A DNA stretch of 64,000 nucleotides from positions 41,399 through 105,398 of the forward strand of contig CAMDYX010000003.1 of assembly GCA_945910395.1 (NCBI GenBank), read 5' to 3'. Positions 25,983 to 35,026 of the stretch are shown here, piece by piece. Under the pieces are notes generated by a model. The model saw nothing but the letters and a program-made list of their open reading frames with translations. It did not search any database and was not told the origin of the DNA. How positions within the stretch are numbered: position 1 is the first letter of the stretch; every line of letters begins with the position of its first letter. The position numbers were made by a program, and so were the translations under genes. The stretch is from an uncultured Agathobacter sp. (GTDB lineage: Bacteria > Bacillota > Clostridia > Lachnospirales > Lachnospiraceae).

Positions 25983-28165
25983 TCCCGGATAAGCTCCTTA
26001 GGAAGCCACTTCAGTAGTATCCCTGCCAGTTTTTTAAATTCAACCGGCTTCTCGGTAAAGTCATTGATTCCGGCAATGGTAAACAATTCCTGCGTTCTCT
26101 CGGAGGTATCCCCGGTAAGAGCAATAATCGGTAAAGCCTTGTAGTAGGCGGCTCTATCCGTGTCCGTCTCATCCACTGCCAGCTTTCGAATCCGCCCGGT
26201 TGTCTCTACCCCATCCATCACCGGCATCATGTAGTCCATAAATACCGCATGATAGCTGTTCTTTTGAATCAATTCTATCGCCTGTTCTCCGGAGGCGGCC
26301 GTATCAATCTGCAATTGCAGCGGATCTAAAATTTCTTCCGTAATCAGCAGGTTCAGGTCCGTGTCATCTACGATAAGAACTCTTGCCTCCGGCGCAGTGT
26401 ATCCCTTCTGCTTCCAGGCACATTTGTTTGCGCACTGCTCCTCGGACTGTTCATCAGCCTTTTTCTGCTCAATTACAAAGAAAAACTCAGAGCCCTTTCC
26501 GTAGGTACTCTCTACCTTAAGCTCCCCTCCCATGAGAGCGATAAAATCCTTTGAAATGGAAAGTCCCAGTCCGGTTCCTTCCTTCTTGTGATTCTTCTTT
26601 GTATCAACCTGTGAGAATGCCTCTCCTAATTTCTTTAAATCCTCTTCCCGGATTCCCTGCCCGGAGTCCTTTACCCCAAATCGGATCCGGTATGACTCCG
26701 GCAATTCTTCCATGATTTGTGCAGATAGAAGAATATATCCGCTGTCGGTAAATTTCACTGCATTATTCATCAGATTGATCAGAATCTGTCGGATTCTTAG
26801 AGCATCCCCCACCAGGACCTTCGGAAGCCTGTCATCCATTTGCACCATCAGATGAATCGGCTTTTTCCCAATGCGTTCTTCCATGATCATCTGCACATCA
26901 TCAACTAAAGGAAGCAGCTCATATGCATCCTCCACGATTTCCATCTTTCCGGCTTCCAGCTTGGACTGATCCAAAATATCATTAATAATCATGACTAATG
27001 CCGAACCGGAATTTTTGATATTCGTCATATATTTTCTCTGCTTTGGTGTAAGCTCATCCCGAAGCAGCATCTCGGTCATTCCCACAACCGCATTCATCGG
27101 TGTACGGATCTCATGGGATACAATGGAAAGGAATCTTGATTTTGAAGCATTTGCAGCCTCTGCAATCTCTTTTTGCTCCTTTAGTTCTTCCATATATCGA
27201 TAGTGTGCGGTATCATCCACAAGTACATAAACCTTTCCCTGAGGCATATCGTTATACACAAGTTCCTTTTCCTTTGCCGAATATATTTTTTCTCCGATAT
27301 TCAGTGGCTGTTCCGACGAAATCGCCTCCTGAATCTGACTAATAATTGCATCCTCTTTTTCATGAAAATCGTCAAATATCATCTGAGCAGTCCGGTTTAC
27401 ATATTCCACCCGATTATCTTTATTGACTGCAATAATTCCCTCAGATACCTCATCCACCACATAATCCTTTGCCAGCTGTAGTGTATCTAAAAGATCATAT
27501 TTAAAAATAGCAATATACATAAAGATTGAACTGAGGGTATATCCCATTACCGTAATGTCATAATTTCCCGTAATTCCAGTCATATTTACGAAGAAAAACA
27601 CACTTTCTACCGCAATTGATGCTACTACGAACATCAATCGTCTTTTGGCAACCGGATGCTTTTCCTTATGAACGGTCTTAAACAGCTGGTACATTCCAAA
27701 AATAATGTAGAAAGACAACACCGCCATATATACGTTGTGCCAGATACCATGACCATATTCAATAATAGGAAACAGACCCTCCTCTACATAGGTAAAGGAA
27801 GAGTAATATAGCGGCTGCCACTGGGCGGTAAGCACCAGTAAAAAAGTCACTGCATGAAAGCATGCCAACCCTATCAGCCCCCATCTTGGCATCTTGATCT
27901 TACAAACTGCAAGCATAAATACAAGCAAGGAAAATGGAATCCAGACTCTTCCCAGATAAGACAGCTGGGTTGCCATCAGATATTCCCTTTCTGTTTTTGC
28001 AAGCATCTCCAACAAATATCCCGTATTGTTTACAAGCGTTGCAACACAGTTAAAAAACAAATAGCCATGGAGTGCAATTCTCCACTTTGCAAAAATATAT
28101 CCGGCCTCGAATAACAGAATCAGTATGCTTAGATACTGAATGATCAGCAAAACATGATACATCAT
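25979..28165 (-). CDS. Hybrid sensor histidine kinase/response regulator with 7TM sensor
   Basis: A 728-residue protein: seven helices (1-225) of the 7TM sensor type, a PAS-like region (about 235-320), a HisKA domain with the phosphorylated His351 (SHEIRTPMN), an HATPase domain (N box LMNNAVKF, G boxes DSGQGI and GTGLGL) and a C-terminal receiver with Asp644 (MDYMMPVMDG). No output domain is attached, so the phosphate probably passes to a separate protein. The signal is unknown. Confidence 0.94.
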   Translation of the reverse strand: MMYHVLLIIQYLSILILLFEAGYIFAKWRIALHGYLFFNCVATLVNNTGYLLEMLAKTEREYLMATQLSYLGRVWIPFSLLVFMLAVCKIKMPRWGLIGLACFHAVTFLLVLTAQWQPLYYSSFTYVEEGLFPIIEYGHGIWHNVYMAVLSFYIIFGMYQLFKTVHKEKHPVAKRRLMFVVASIAVESVFFFVNMTGITGNYDITVMGYTLSSIFMYIAIFKYDLLDTLQLAKDYVVDEVSEGIIAVNKDNRVEYVNRTAQMIFDDFHEKEDAIISQIQEAISSEQPLNIGEKIYSAKEKELVYNDMPQGKVYVLVDDTAHYRYMEELKEQKEIAEAANASKSRFLSIVSHEIRTPMNAVVGMTEMLLRDELTPKQRKYMTNIKNSGSALVMIINDILDQSKLEAGKMEIVEDAYELLPLVDDVQMIMEERIGKKPIHLMVQMDDRLPKVLVGDALRIRQILINLMNNAVKFTDSGYILLSAQIMEELPESYRIRFGVKDSGQGIREEDLKKLGEAFSQVDTKKNHKKEGTGLGLSISKDFIALMGGELKVESTYGKGSEFFFVIEQKKADEQSEEQCANKCAWKQKGYTAPEARVLIVDDTDLNLLITEEILDPLQLQIDTAASGEQAIELIQKNSYHAVFMDYMMPVMDGVETTGRIRKLAVDETDTDRAAYYKALPIIALTGDTSERTQELFTIAGINDFTEKPVEFKKLAGILLKWLPKELIRE

Positions 28166-28214
28166 ATATTCACCTACTCCCCTTATCCATTCACGCAGAA
28201 CATGTTTGTCTGCG

Positions 28215-28943
28215 TTATCGTTTTCCCTCTATTTCATCTAATTTTGCCTGAATACGCTGCTTTACCATCTGTGCAATTTCCTTTTTATTCATCCCCTGAT
28301 ATTCTTCATAATAAATTGCAGGTAAAAAATGAAGCTGCGTGGTCACAGGCTTTAGGTTATTTCCATTCATTGCTTTATAGGAATCATAGAGCACCACCGG
28401 AACAATGGCCGTTTTAGTCCGGAGGCTGCAGCTGAAGCACCCTGCATTAAATTCCTGCAGCGTGTTTTTGTTGTCCGCATAGCCGCCTTCCGGAAAAATC
28501 AGGAAGTTTCTCCCTGATTTTACCTGGTTGATGACCTCTGAGATTGCAAGCGCTTTTGCTTTCATATCTGTAAGATCGATGGGAACAGCATCCACGAGAC
28601 GGCTGACCTGGCTTGCCATAATCATTCCCGCCTTTTTTTCCTCCCACAGCACTCCACAGGGAGCCGGTAGCTGCGGCATGATGGACAAAGCATCATATTT
28701 TCCCTGATGATTGGGATACATAATGTAATTCCCTTCCTTCGGAAGATTCTCAAGTCCATACACCTTCGTCGTTGTACGGCTGGTTTTACGCATAAATTCC
28801 ATAATCCGGCACGCATGCAAAAAGCGCTGCTCCCTGGAATATTTTTCTTTATGGGCAATCATGTATTCTGCCTTTGGAATGGCATATAAGCCGGAATACG
28901 GTATACTTAAAGCTACCATTCTTACAAATCGTAAATCTTTCAT
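28215..28943 (-). CDS. 1-acyl-sn-glycerol-3-phosphate acyltransferase-like protein
   Basis: The PlsC motifs are recognisable: NHQGKYD (HxxxxD type) and FPEGG. In this family an acyl chain is moved to the sn-2 position in membrane phospholipid synthesis. A start at 28943 is preferred because GGGGAG lies three bases before the ATG; the earlier GTG at 28967 lacks a site. It lies 37 bases after citrate synthase. Confidence 0.9.
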   Translation of the reverse strand: MKDLRFVRMVALSIPYSGLYAIPKAEYMIAHKEKYSREQRFLHACRIMEFMRKTSRTTTKVYGLENLPKEGNYIMYPNHQGKYDALSIMPQLPAPCGVLWEEKKAGMIMASQVSRLVDAVPIDLTDMKAKALAISEVINQVKSGRNFLIFPEGGYADNKNTLQEFNAGCFSCSLRTKTAIVPVVLYDSYKAMNGNNLKPVTTQLHFLPAIYYEEYQGMNKKEIAQMVKQRIQAKLDEIEGKR

Positions 28944-28980
28944 CTTCTCCCCTGTCTTTTGTAACACATCCGCCTTTTAC

Positions 28981-30315
28981 TTAAAGCTCTTTTTCCTCCA
29001 TAACACTCATATAGGCCGGGCGGATAATTTTATTCATGCAGATCAGCTCTTCGATTCGGTGTGCACTCCATCCTACAATTCTTGCAACTGCAAAGATTGC
29101 CGTATACAGCTCCTTCGGAATTCCCAGCATCTCGTATACAAAACCACTGTAAAAATCGATATTCGGGCTTACACCCTTAAAGATCTTGCGTTTCTGGGCG
29201 ATCAGCTGTGGAGCCAGTTCTTCGATATTCTGATACAAAGCCATATCATGCTCTCTGTGTTTTTCTGCCGCCAGCTTTTCCACATAGGCCTTAAATACCC
29301 GCTCTCTTGGATCGGACATGGAATATACGGCATGTCCCATACCGTAGATGAGTCCCTGCTTATCGAAAGCTTCTTTATTTAACAGCTTTGACAGGTAGGC
29401 TGCGATCTCCTCTTTGTCTTCATAATCCTTTACATGAGCCCGGATATCTTCCATCATCTCCATGACCTTCATATTCGCGCCACCATGCTTTGGTCCCTTA
29501 AGGGAGGACATTGCCGCAGCGATTGTGGAATACGTATCGGAGCCGGAGGAGGTTACTACTCTCGTGGTAAAGGTCGAGTTATTTCCACCTCCATGCTCCA
29601 TATGAAGAATCAACGCAGTATCCAAGGCCTTTGCCTCCACCTGGGTATAGCTTTTATCCGGGCGAAGAAGCATCAGCAGATTCTCCGCTGTGGAAAGCGT
29701 TGGGTCCGGATGATGGATAAACATGCTTTCCTGCTTCTCGTAATGATTGTAAGCATTGTAGCCATACACTGCCAATAATGGAAATTCACTAATCAAACGA
29801 ATACACTGGGCTACCACATTTGCGATGCTGGTGTCCTTTGCATTTTCATCATATGCAGCCAGGGTTAGAATACTTCTGGTCATGGAATTCATGATATCCG
29901 AAGATGGTGCCTTCATGATGACATCTCTGGTAAAATTGGTGGGCAGTGTGCGGCACTCGCCGATTACTTTTGCAAAATCCGCTTCTTCCTCTTTATTCGG
30001 AAGCTCTCCAAACAAAAGCAGATATGCAATTTTCTCAAATCCCAGCTGTTCCGGTCCCAAAGATTCAATCAGCTGTTCTACTCGGTAACCCCGGTACCAC
30101 AGCTTTCCGTCTGCCGGAACCTTTTTCCCATCCACGATCTCTGAGGAGATAATCTTTGAAATATTGGTTAGTCCTGTTAAAACTCCATTTCCGTTCAGAT
30201 CACGAAGTCCAAGATTGACTCCGTACTCATCGTATAGATTTGGTTCAATATGATCATTTTTTTTACATAAATCCTGTGCTTTTTTTGCGTACTCGTATGA
30301 TTTTTCTACTACCAT
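28981..30315 (-). CDS. Citrate synthase family protein
   Basis: A 444-residue protein with the citrate synthase catalytic residues: His277 (GPKHGGAN) as the first histidine, His328 (GMGHAVY) as the second and Asp387 (NIDFYSGF). It condenses acetyl-CoA with oxaloacetate; methylcitrate synthase activity cannot be excluded. AAAGGAGG lies in the 15-base gap after the upstream hybrid kinase, so the two genes appear to be in one operon. Confidence 0.93.
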   Translation of the reverse strand: MVVEKSYEYAKKAQDLCKKNDHIEPNLYDEYGVNLGLRDLNGNGVLTGLTNISKIISSEIVDGKKVPADGKLWYRGYRVEQLIESLGPEQLGFEKIAYLLLFGELPNKEEEADFAKVIGECRTLPTNFTRDVIMKAPSSDIMNSMTRSILTLAAYDENAKDTSIANVVAQCIRLISEFPLLAVYGYNAYNHYEKQESMFIHHPDPTLSTAENLLMLLRPDKSYTQVEAKALDTALILHMEHGGGNNSTFTTRVVTSSGSDTYSTIAAAMSSLKGPKHGGANMKVMEMMEDIRAHVKDYEDKEEIAAYLSKLLNKEAFDKQGLIYGMGHAVYSMSDPRERVFKAYVEKLAAEKHREHDMALYQNIEELAPQLIAQKRKIFKGVSPNIDFYSGFVYEMLGIPKELYTAIFAVARIVGWSAHRIEELICMNKIIRPAYMSVMEEKEL

Positions 30316-30330
30316 TCATTAGCCTCCTTT

Positions 30331-32328
30331 TTATGCCTTTATTACATCCTTCGGTAGAAACATCCGAAGTGCTTCTTCCATTTTTTTGGGTTCAACCGGT
30401 TTTTCCAGATAATCGTTAAAGCCTACTCCCACATAATAATCCTTTGCTCCGGATATAACATTTGCAGTAAGGGCGATTACCGGAAGCTTTACATATTCCT
30501 CCCCCATCTGTCTGATCCTTGCAAGAGTCTCTATTCCATCCATCCCCGGCATTAAGTGATCCAGCAGAACCAGATCAAACTTCTTTTCCTTTAGTTTTTC
30601 AATTCCGGCCGCCCCGCTCTCTGCCAGGGTAACCTGTACCTTTGTTCTCTTTAGAAGAGCCTTGATCACCATGAGATTGGTCCGGTTATCATCGATTACC
30701 AGAATGCTTGCCTCCGGCGCGCAAAGACACCCATCTTCCTGCTCCTTTGCCACAGGTGCATCCATTTTATCCAATTCAAATACACCGATTGGTGTGTGAT
30801 CTACAATTTCCTGCTCCAGCACGAAATGAAAGTCTGATCCCTCACCGTACACACTGGATACTTCAATTTTGCTGCCCATCTGCTCTAGAAGACGGCTTAC
30901 AATACTCATTCCCAGTCCGGTACCCTCGATATTCCGATTGCGTTTTTCATCCAATCTTACGAAAGCGGAAAACAGCTTATCCATTTCCTCTTCCTTCATT
31001 CCGATTCCGGTATCCTTCACCGATACCAAAAGAGCAATTCTATTCTGCTGCCTTTGCGCTACATCAATGGTAAAGGTAACGCTACCCTTATGTGTGTACT
31101 TTACTGCATTCGTAAGAAGATTTGTGATTACCTGCGTGATACGCACTTCATCTCCGTACAATCTGCTGGGCAGATCCGGACTTACCTTTAATCGAAATTC
31201 TAAGGATTTCTCTCTCAGTTTTGCAGAAACCAGATTACAGGTATTTCGAATAATATCTCTCGGGTCGTACTCTACCGGTATAATCTCCATTTTTCCCGAT
31301 TCAATCTTAGAAAAATCTAAAATATCATTGATGATGCTAAGAAGCAGCTTGCTTGCATTTTTTACAATGTGGGCATATGCACGGATTTTCTCATTTTCTG
31401 CTTCTCGAATAATCATCTCATTCATCCCGATAACCGCATTGATGGGAGTCCGGATCTCATGGGACATATTGGAAAGAAACACATTTTTCGCCTGATCCGC
31501 ACGAATCAGTTCTTTATTCTGCTCTTCAACCGCCTTAATAATATTCTCCTGATTTAAGAGCTTGCGCATCTGTTCATCAATATCCTGAACCGTGTATACA
31601 AATATCGGATTTTCTCTGCTAAATCCCTTCATTCTCTGGAAGGTAAGCCTTACCCAGACATACTGCCCCACCATATTCATCATAAGAACATCCAGGAAAT
31701 ACTGCTTTTTCCCTTCCAACTCATGGATCACATATTCCGGGGACGACATGGTAAAGAACATCTTACGGTCTTCCTCCTGAAACATATTGGAGATCATATT
31801 ACGCCAGTCCGAGTATTTCAAATCCATAAAGTTCTGGGTATCGCCCCCAACCTCCGTCGTATTGGAGTTTATGCAGCGATCCTCTTTTAGATTTACAATC
31901 ATCGAAAACAGATAATTTTCCTGAATGGTATCAATCTTTTGTTTCTCGATCTGAGTTCTCTCAAAGGCATCATCGTAGGGACTGATAATAAACCCGGCCT
32001 GTTCCTTGGAAATGCTTACCAGCTGATAAAAGTATGCCTTTTTCTCTTCTCCGATGGAAACCACAATACTTCCCTGATGTCTTTCCTTTTCAAAAAAGGT
32101 CTCATCCACAAAAACCTCGTATTGTCCCCCTCCGTCGGTTCCCTGCTCTGCATTTCTGGTATAAATGCAGCCAAAGAAATTGTGAAGCGACCGGTCCTGT
32201 CCAAAATAGTTTTCCCAGAAGGGTGTTGTTTTTATGGGCTTATATACCTTATTCACTTTATCAATTAAATAAACGGCTTCATACTGTTCTCTCAGCGCCC
32301 TATAAATTTCCTGTTCTATTTCAGTCAT
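30331..32328 (-). CDS. Cytoplasmic hybrid histidine kinase/response regulator
   Basis: A 665-residue protein without membrane helices. About 280 N-terminal residues include a PAS-like region ahead of HisKA with His290 (MSHEIRTPIN), then an HATPase (LLTNAVKYT, DTGIGM, GTGLGM) and a receiver with Asp590 (LLDHLMPGMDG). The stop is only 15 bases from the citrate synthase start. What it senses is unknown. Confidence 0.94.
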   Translation of the reverse strand: MTEIEQEIYRALREQYEAVYLIDKVNKVYKPIKTTPFWENYFGQDRSLHNFFGCIYTRNAEQGTDGGGQYEVFVDETFFEKERHQGSIVVSIGEEKKAYFYQLVSISKEQAGFIISPYDDAFERTQIEKQKIDTIQENYLFSMIVNLKEDRCINSNTTEVGGDTQNFMDLKYSDWRNMISNMFQEEDRKMFFTMSSPEYVIHELEGKKQYFLDVLMMNMVGQYVWVRLTFQRMKGFSRENPIFVYTVQDIDEQMRKLLNQENIIKAVEEQNKELIRADQAKNVFLSNMSHEIRTPINAVIGMNEMIIREAENEKIRAYAHIVKNASKLLLSIINDILDFSKIESGKMEIIPVEYDPRDIIRNTCNLVSAKLREKSLEFRLKVSPDLPSRLYGDEVRITQVITNLLTNAVKYTHKGSVTFTIDVAQRQQNRIALLVSVKDTGIGMKEEEMDKLFSAFVRLDEKRNRNIEGTGLGMSIVSRLLEQMGSKIEVSSVYGEGSDFHFVLEQEIVDHTPIGVFELDKMDAPVAKEQEDGCLCAPEASILVIDDNRTNLMVIKALLKRTKVQVTLAESGAAGIEKLKEKKFDLVLLDHLMPGMDGIETLARIRQMGEEYVKLPVIALTANVISGAKDYYVGVGFNDYLEKPVEPKKMEEALRMFLPKDVIKA

Positions 32329-32358
32329 ATTTTCCCCTTTTTCTTACAGTATCTTATC

Positions 32359-34512
32359 TCATTCTCTAAAATACACTGCTACCGCTTCCATGTCCTGAGT
32401 CGGAGTAACCACAAGCTCATCCCCATCCATCTCTATTTCTATCTGTGTTCCCCTGTATATACCGGCAATCTGCCTTGGACAGTCCTGCGGGAGTCTGATC
32501 CGAAACTGCTCCTGCTTGTCAAAAACATGGATGACAGCCATAGCCTCCTTACATTCTTTTGTGTCTAAGGTTCCTTCTTTGGTTCGCTCCCGGATTACAG
32601 CCTGATATCCGGTAAGCACACGGTCGGAATTTCCTTTTGTGGAATAAAAATAACTATACCCTTCTTTGATGATGGGTGCAATCAGCCTGTAAAAAGCAAT
32701 TCCATCATCGATCTGCTTCCAGGTTTCTGCTGTCAGTTCTGTCACATCCCCGGAAAAACACATTCTTCCCAGGAAAGTATTCGTAAGTGTATAGGTAATT
32801 CTCTTTAGAGAATCCTCCTTGCGGATTACCGCCCATATCTGACTCTGCCTTGGCAGGATCAAGCGCTGCAGATTGGCTGCAACCACCGGAATATTCTCAC
32901 ACTCATGGGCATCGGAAAAGGATGCCATACTGCAAAGGGACATCATAAGCGGCTCTAGCTTATGTCCGCCGGATGCACAGTTTTCCAATATGATATCCGG
33001 AAGTTCCTCCTTTACCTTCTTTACAAATGCAACAGAAGCCTCTCTGTCTTGTCGAAGGCCTTCCCCAAGTGATTCTGCCCCATCGCAGCCGATGCCGTAG
33101 GTATCATTGTAATCCATCTTCATATAGGAAAATCCGTACTCTTTCAGCTGTCCGATAACTTTATTTGTAAGATACTCTATGGTTTTTGGATTTCTCATAT
33201 CCAAAAATCTGCGATTCTGGGTGGTAAGTACATATCCGTCCCTGTGAAGCAGCAGCTCCTCTTCCTGATACAAGTGTGCGTCTACACCGACATTGTCGAT
33301 TTCAAACCAGATTCCCGGAACCAGCCCCTCCTGCCGGATTTTTTGGCTTACTGCCCCCAGTCCCTTTGGAAAAAGCTTATCGGAAGGAATGTAATCTCCC
33401 ATGCCGTTGGCCCAATGCTTTCCCTCTTCCACAAACCATCCGCAGTCCACCACAAAATACTCCAGTCCATGTCCCCGGATTGCTTCCAAAATTCCTGTAA
33501 TATTCTCCTCCGAAGGAAGTCCCCAGGTGGTGCAGTATTCATTGAACATCACCGGAAGGTGCTGCTCGCTCTTTGGCGCCTGATTTACATATTTCTGTGC
33601 ATAATGGGTAAGTCTCTGACAGGCATAGTCCAGACAATTGTCTTTTCCTTCCTCTAAGGTGCATACGGTAAGAATTGCCTTTGTGGAAGAAAATCCCTCT
33701 CCCGGGGCAATGTTCTTCATCCAATGACCAAACTCCCGATCGGCCTGTCCTCCGGAAATGTTTATGCCGCTATCTCTTCGGTATATTTCCATCTGCCAGG
33801 AGCCTTCCGTCTCAAGCTGTGCCGCCCATACCACTTGGGCTTTGCAATCCTCTACTGCTCCAAAAGGGAAAAAGCTTTTTACCGGCATGGAACCGATCTG
33901 TCCATATCGTAAACTGTTGGGCTGCCAGGTGGACCAGGTTGGTTCCAGCTGAAGCTCCTCTATCGTTTCTGTAAGAGGCCTTCCCTCATGGCTCCATTTA
34001 CTTCTAAAACGATGTACCAGCAAATGGTCTGTTGCATCTCCTTTTTCAAATGGAGTAATCTCTCCCATAGAAAAGCTCGACAGCAGCTCCAAGGTTGCCG
34101 GACGATCGCTTTCATTTACAAACTCAGTCACACTATCGACGGCGTAATCCCCATTTGTATAGCCCAGCTTATGAATATACCGGTGATGACCTCCATCTTC
34201 AAAAAATGTGTGAATTTCTATCCGGTTTTCCTCTCGAATCTGTTTCTGCTCCAAAAAGGTAAGCTTCTCCACCGTCTGGGAATTTCTCATGGTCACGCCA
34301 CCGGCATAGCCTCCCGGATACGCATCGCCCAATAGCTTCGCCTGAATCAGGCTGTCCCCATGGCTGAATTTCAGCTCCGCAATCTGTCCTTCCATCTTCT
34401 TCGGTACAAGCTGCAGAATCATCTGTCCGTTCTTCTGAAGAAGATATCTTGCCACCATATCTCCGAATTCAAATTTACTGTAAAGTTCTCTCTTTATTCC
34501 AATATCCATCAT
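32359..34512 (-). CDS. Alpha-galactosidase (GH36)
   Basis: A 717-residue enzyme of the usual GH36 length. The nucleophile Asp467 is in YMKMDYND and the acid/base Asp534 in SFSDAHECEN. CASGGHK is a further subsite motif. It hydrolyses alpha-1,6-galactosides such as melibiose and raffinose. There is no signal peptide, so substrates are probably taken up first, but no transporter is adjacent. GGGGG lies six bases upstream of the ATG. Confidence 0.95.
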   Translation of the reverse strand: MMDIGIKRELYSKFEFGDMVARYLLQKNGQMILQLVPKKMEGQIAELKFSHGDSLIQAKLLGDAYPGGYAGGVTMRNSQTVEKLTFLEQKQIREENRIEIHTFFEDGGHHRYIHKLGYTNGDYAVDSVTEFVNESDRPATLELLSSFSMGEITPFEKGDATDHLLVHRFRSKWSHEGRPLTETIEELQLEPTWSTWQPNSLRYGQIGSMPVKSFFPFGAVEDCKAQVVWAAQLETEGSWQMEIYRRDSGINISGGQADREFGHWMKNIAPGEGFSSTKAILTVCTLEEGKDNCLDYACQRLTHYAQKYVNQAPKSEQHLPVMFNEYCTTWGLPSEENITGILEAIRGHGLEYFVVDCGWFVEEGKHWANGMGDYIPSDKLFPKGLGAVSQKIRQEGLVPGIWFEIDNVGVDAHLYQEEELLLHRDGYVLTTQNRRFLDMRNPKTIEYLTNKVIGQLKEYGFSYMKMDYNDTYGIGCDGAESLGEGLRQDREASVAFVKKVKEELPDIILENCASGGHKLEPLMMSLCSMASFSDAHECENIPVVAANLQRLILPRQSQIWAVIRKEDSLKRITYTLTNTFLGRMCFSGDVTELTAETWKQIDDGIAFYRLIAPIIKEGYSYFYSTKGNSDRVLTGYQAVIRERTKEGTLDTKECKEAMAVIHVFDKQEQFRIRLPQDCPRQIAGIYRGTQIEIEMDGDELVVTPTQDMEAVAVYFRE

Positions 34513-34542
34513 TCGTTTCCCCCATAAAAGTCAGAAAGTACT

Positions 34543-34719
34543 CCCATTTCGGATTTGTGTTCCTGAGAATGAATTTTCATATTCGAATCAGAACCCACTC
34601 TCGTTTGTAAAAAGCGTAGCGGTACTAAATTCGCAAAAAATTGCTCATTAAGTGCCGACGCTTTTTAAACGTTCTGATTTGAATATGAAAATTCATTCTC
34701 AGGAACACAAATCCGAAAA
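34543..34719. repeat. A-type palindromic repeat A6 (inverted core)
   Basis: A full-length A copy (arms CATTTCGGATTTGTGTTCCT and the inverse ending AGGAACACAAATCCG), core in the same orientation as A4. It lies between the alpha-galactosidase start and the first 106-bp direct repeat. The copy is 5' of genes on both sides, unlike most A copies. Confidence 0.88.
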
Positions 34720-34730
34720 TTCTCCTTATC

Positions 34731-34836
34731 ATACAATACTATATTATTGTACGCAAAAACAGCAAAATGCACAACCAATTTATACTTTTTCCTTGTGAAA
34801 AGAGTTTTCTTTTGTCATAATATTTCAAAAAGAGAA
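34731..34836 (+). repeat. 106-bp direct repeat, left copy (contains an orphan promoter)
   Basis: Identical to 36789-36894 except for one T/C change. It contains TTGTGA, a 17-base spacer and CATAAT (34793-34821). In the right copy this promoter reads into the histidine phosphatase gene; here it reads into the inserted segment. Confidence 0.95.
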
Positions 34837-34955
34837 CTAACCACAGTTTTGCAGCAACTTTTAGTATAGTATAGCTCGAAAGCTTTATAGAATAAGGCTT
34901 CCGGGACTTTTTTATTTCTTTTTCATGTCTGTTTTTATATTATCTCATCATTTTA

Positions 34956-34984
34956 TTGACAAGGAGAGTTTTTTGCAGTATAAT
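34956..34984 (+). promoter_or_regulatory. Consensus sigma-A promoter of the Sel1/DUF4145-like gene
   Basis: TTGACA, a 17-base spacer and TATAAT, both boxes perfect, followed by a leader of about 35 bases to the AAAGGAG site. It is the only perfect consensus promoter noticed in the window. Confidence 0.85.
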
Positions 34985-35026
34985 ATTTTGTTTCATAAAA
35001 ATAGTATATTTACAAAGGAGAAAGAA

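Noticed and set aside
25275..26144. A 289-codon plus-strand frame opposite the YeiH and hybrid kinase genes
   Set aside because: It is a complement of well-supported coding sequence, crosses the intergenic gap and has no binding site or recognisable domain. Other long antisense frames, for example at 6936-7613 and 43985-44734, were dropped for the same reason.
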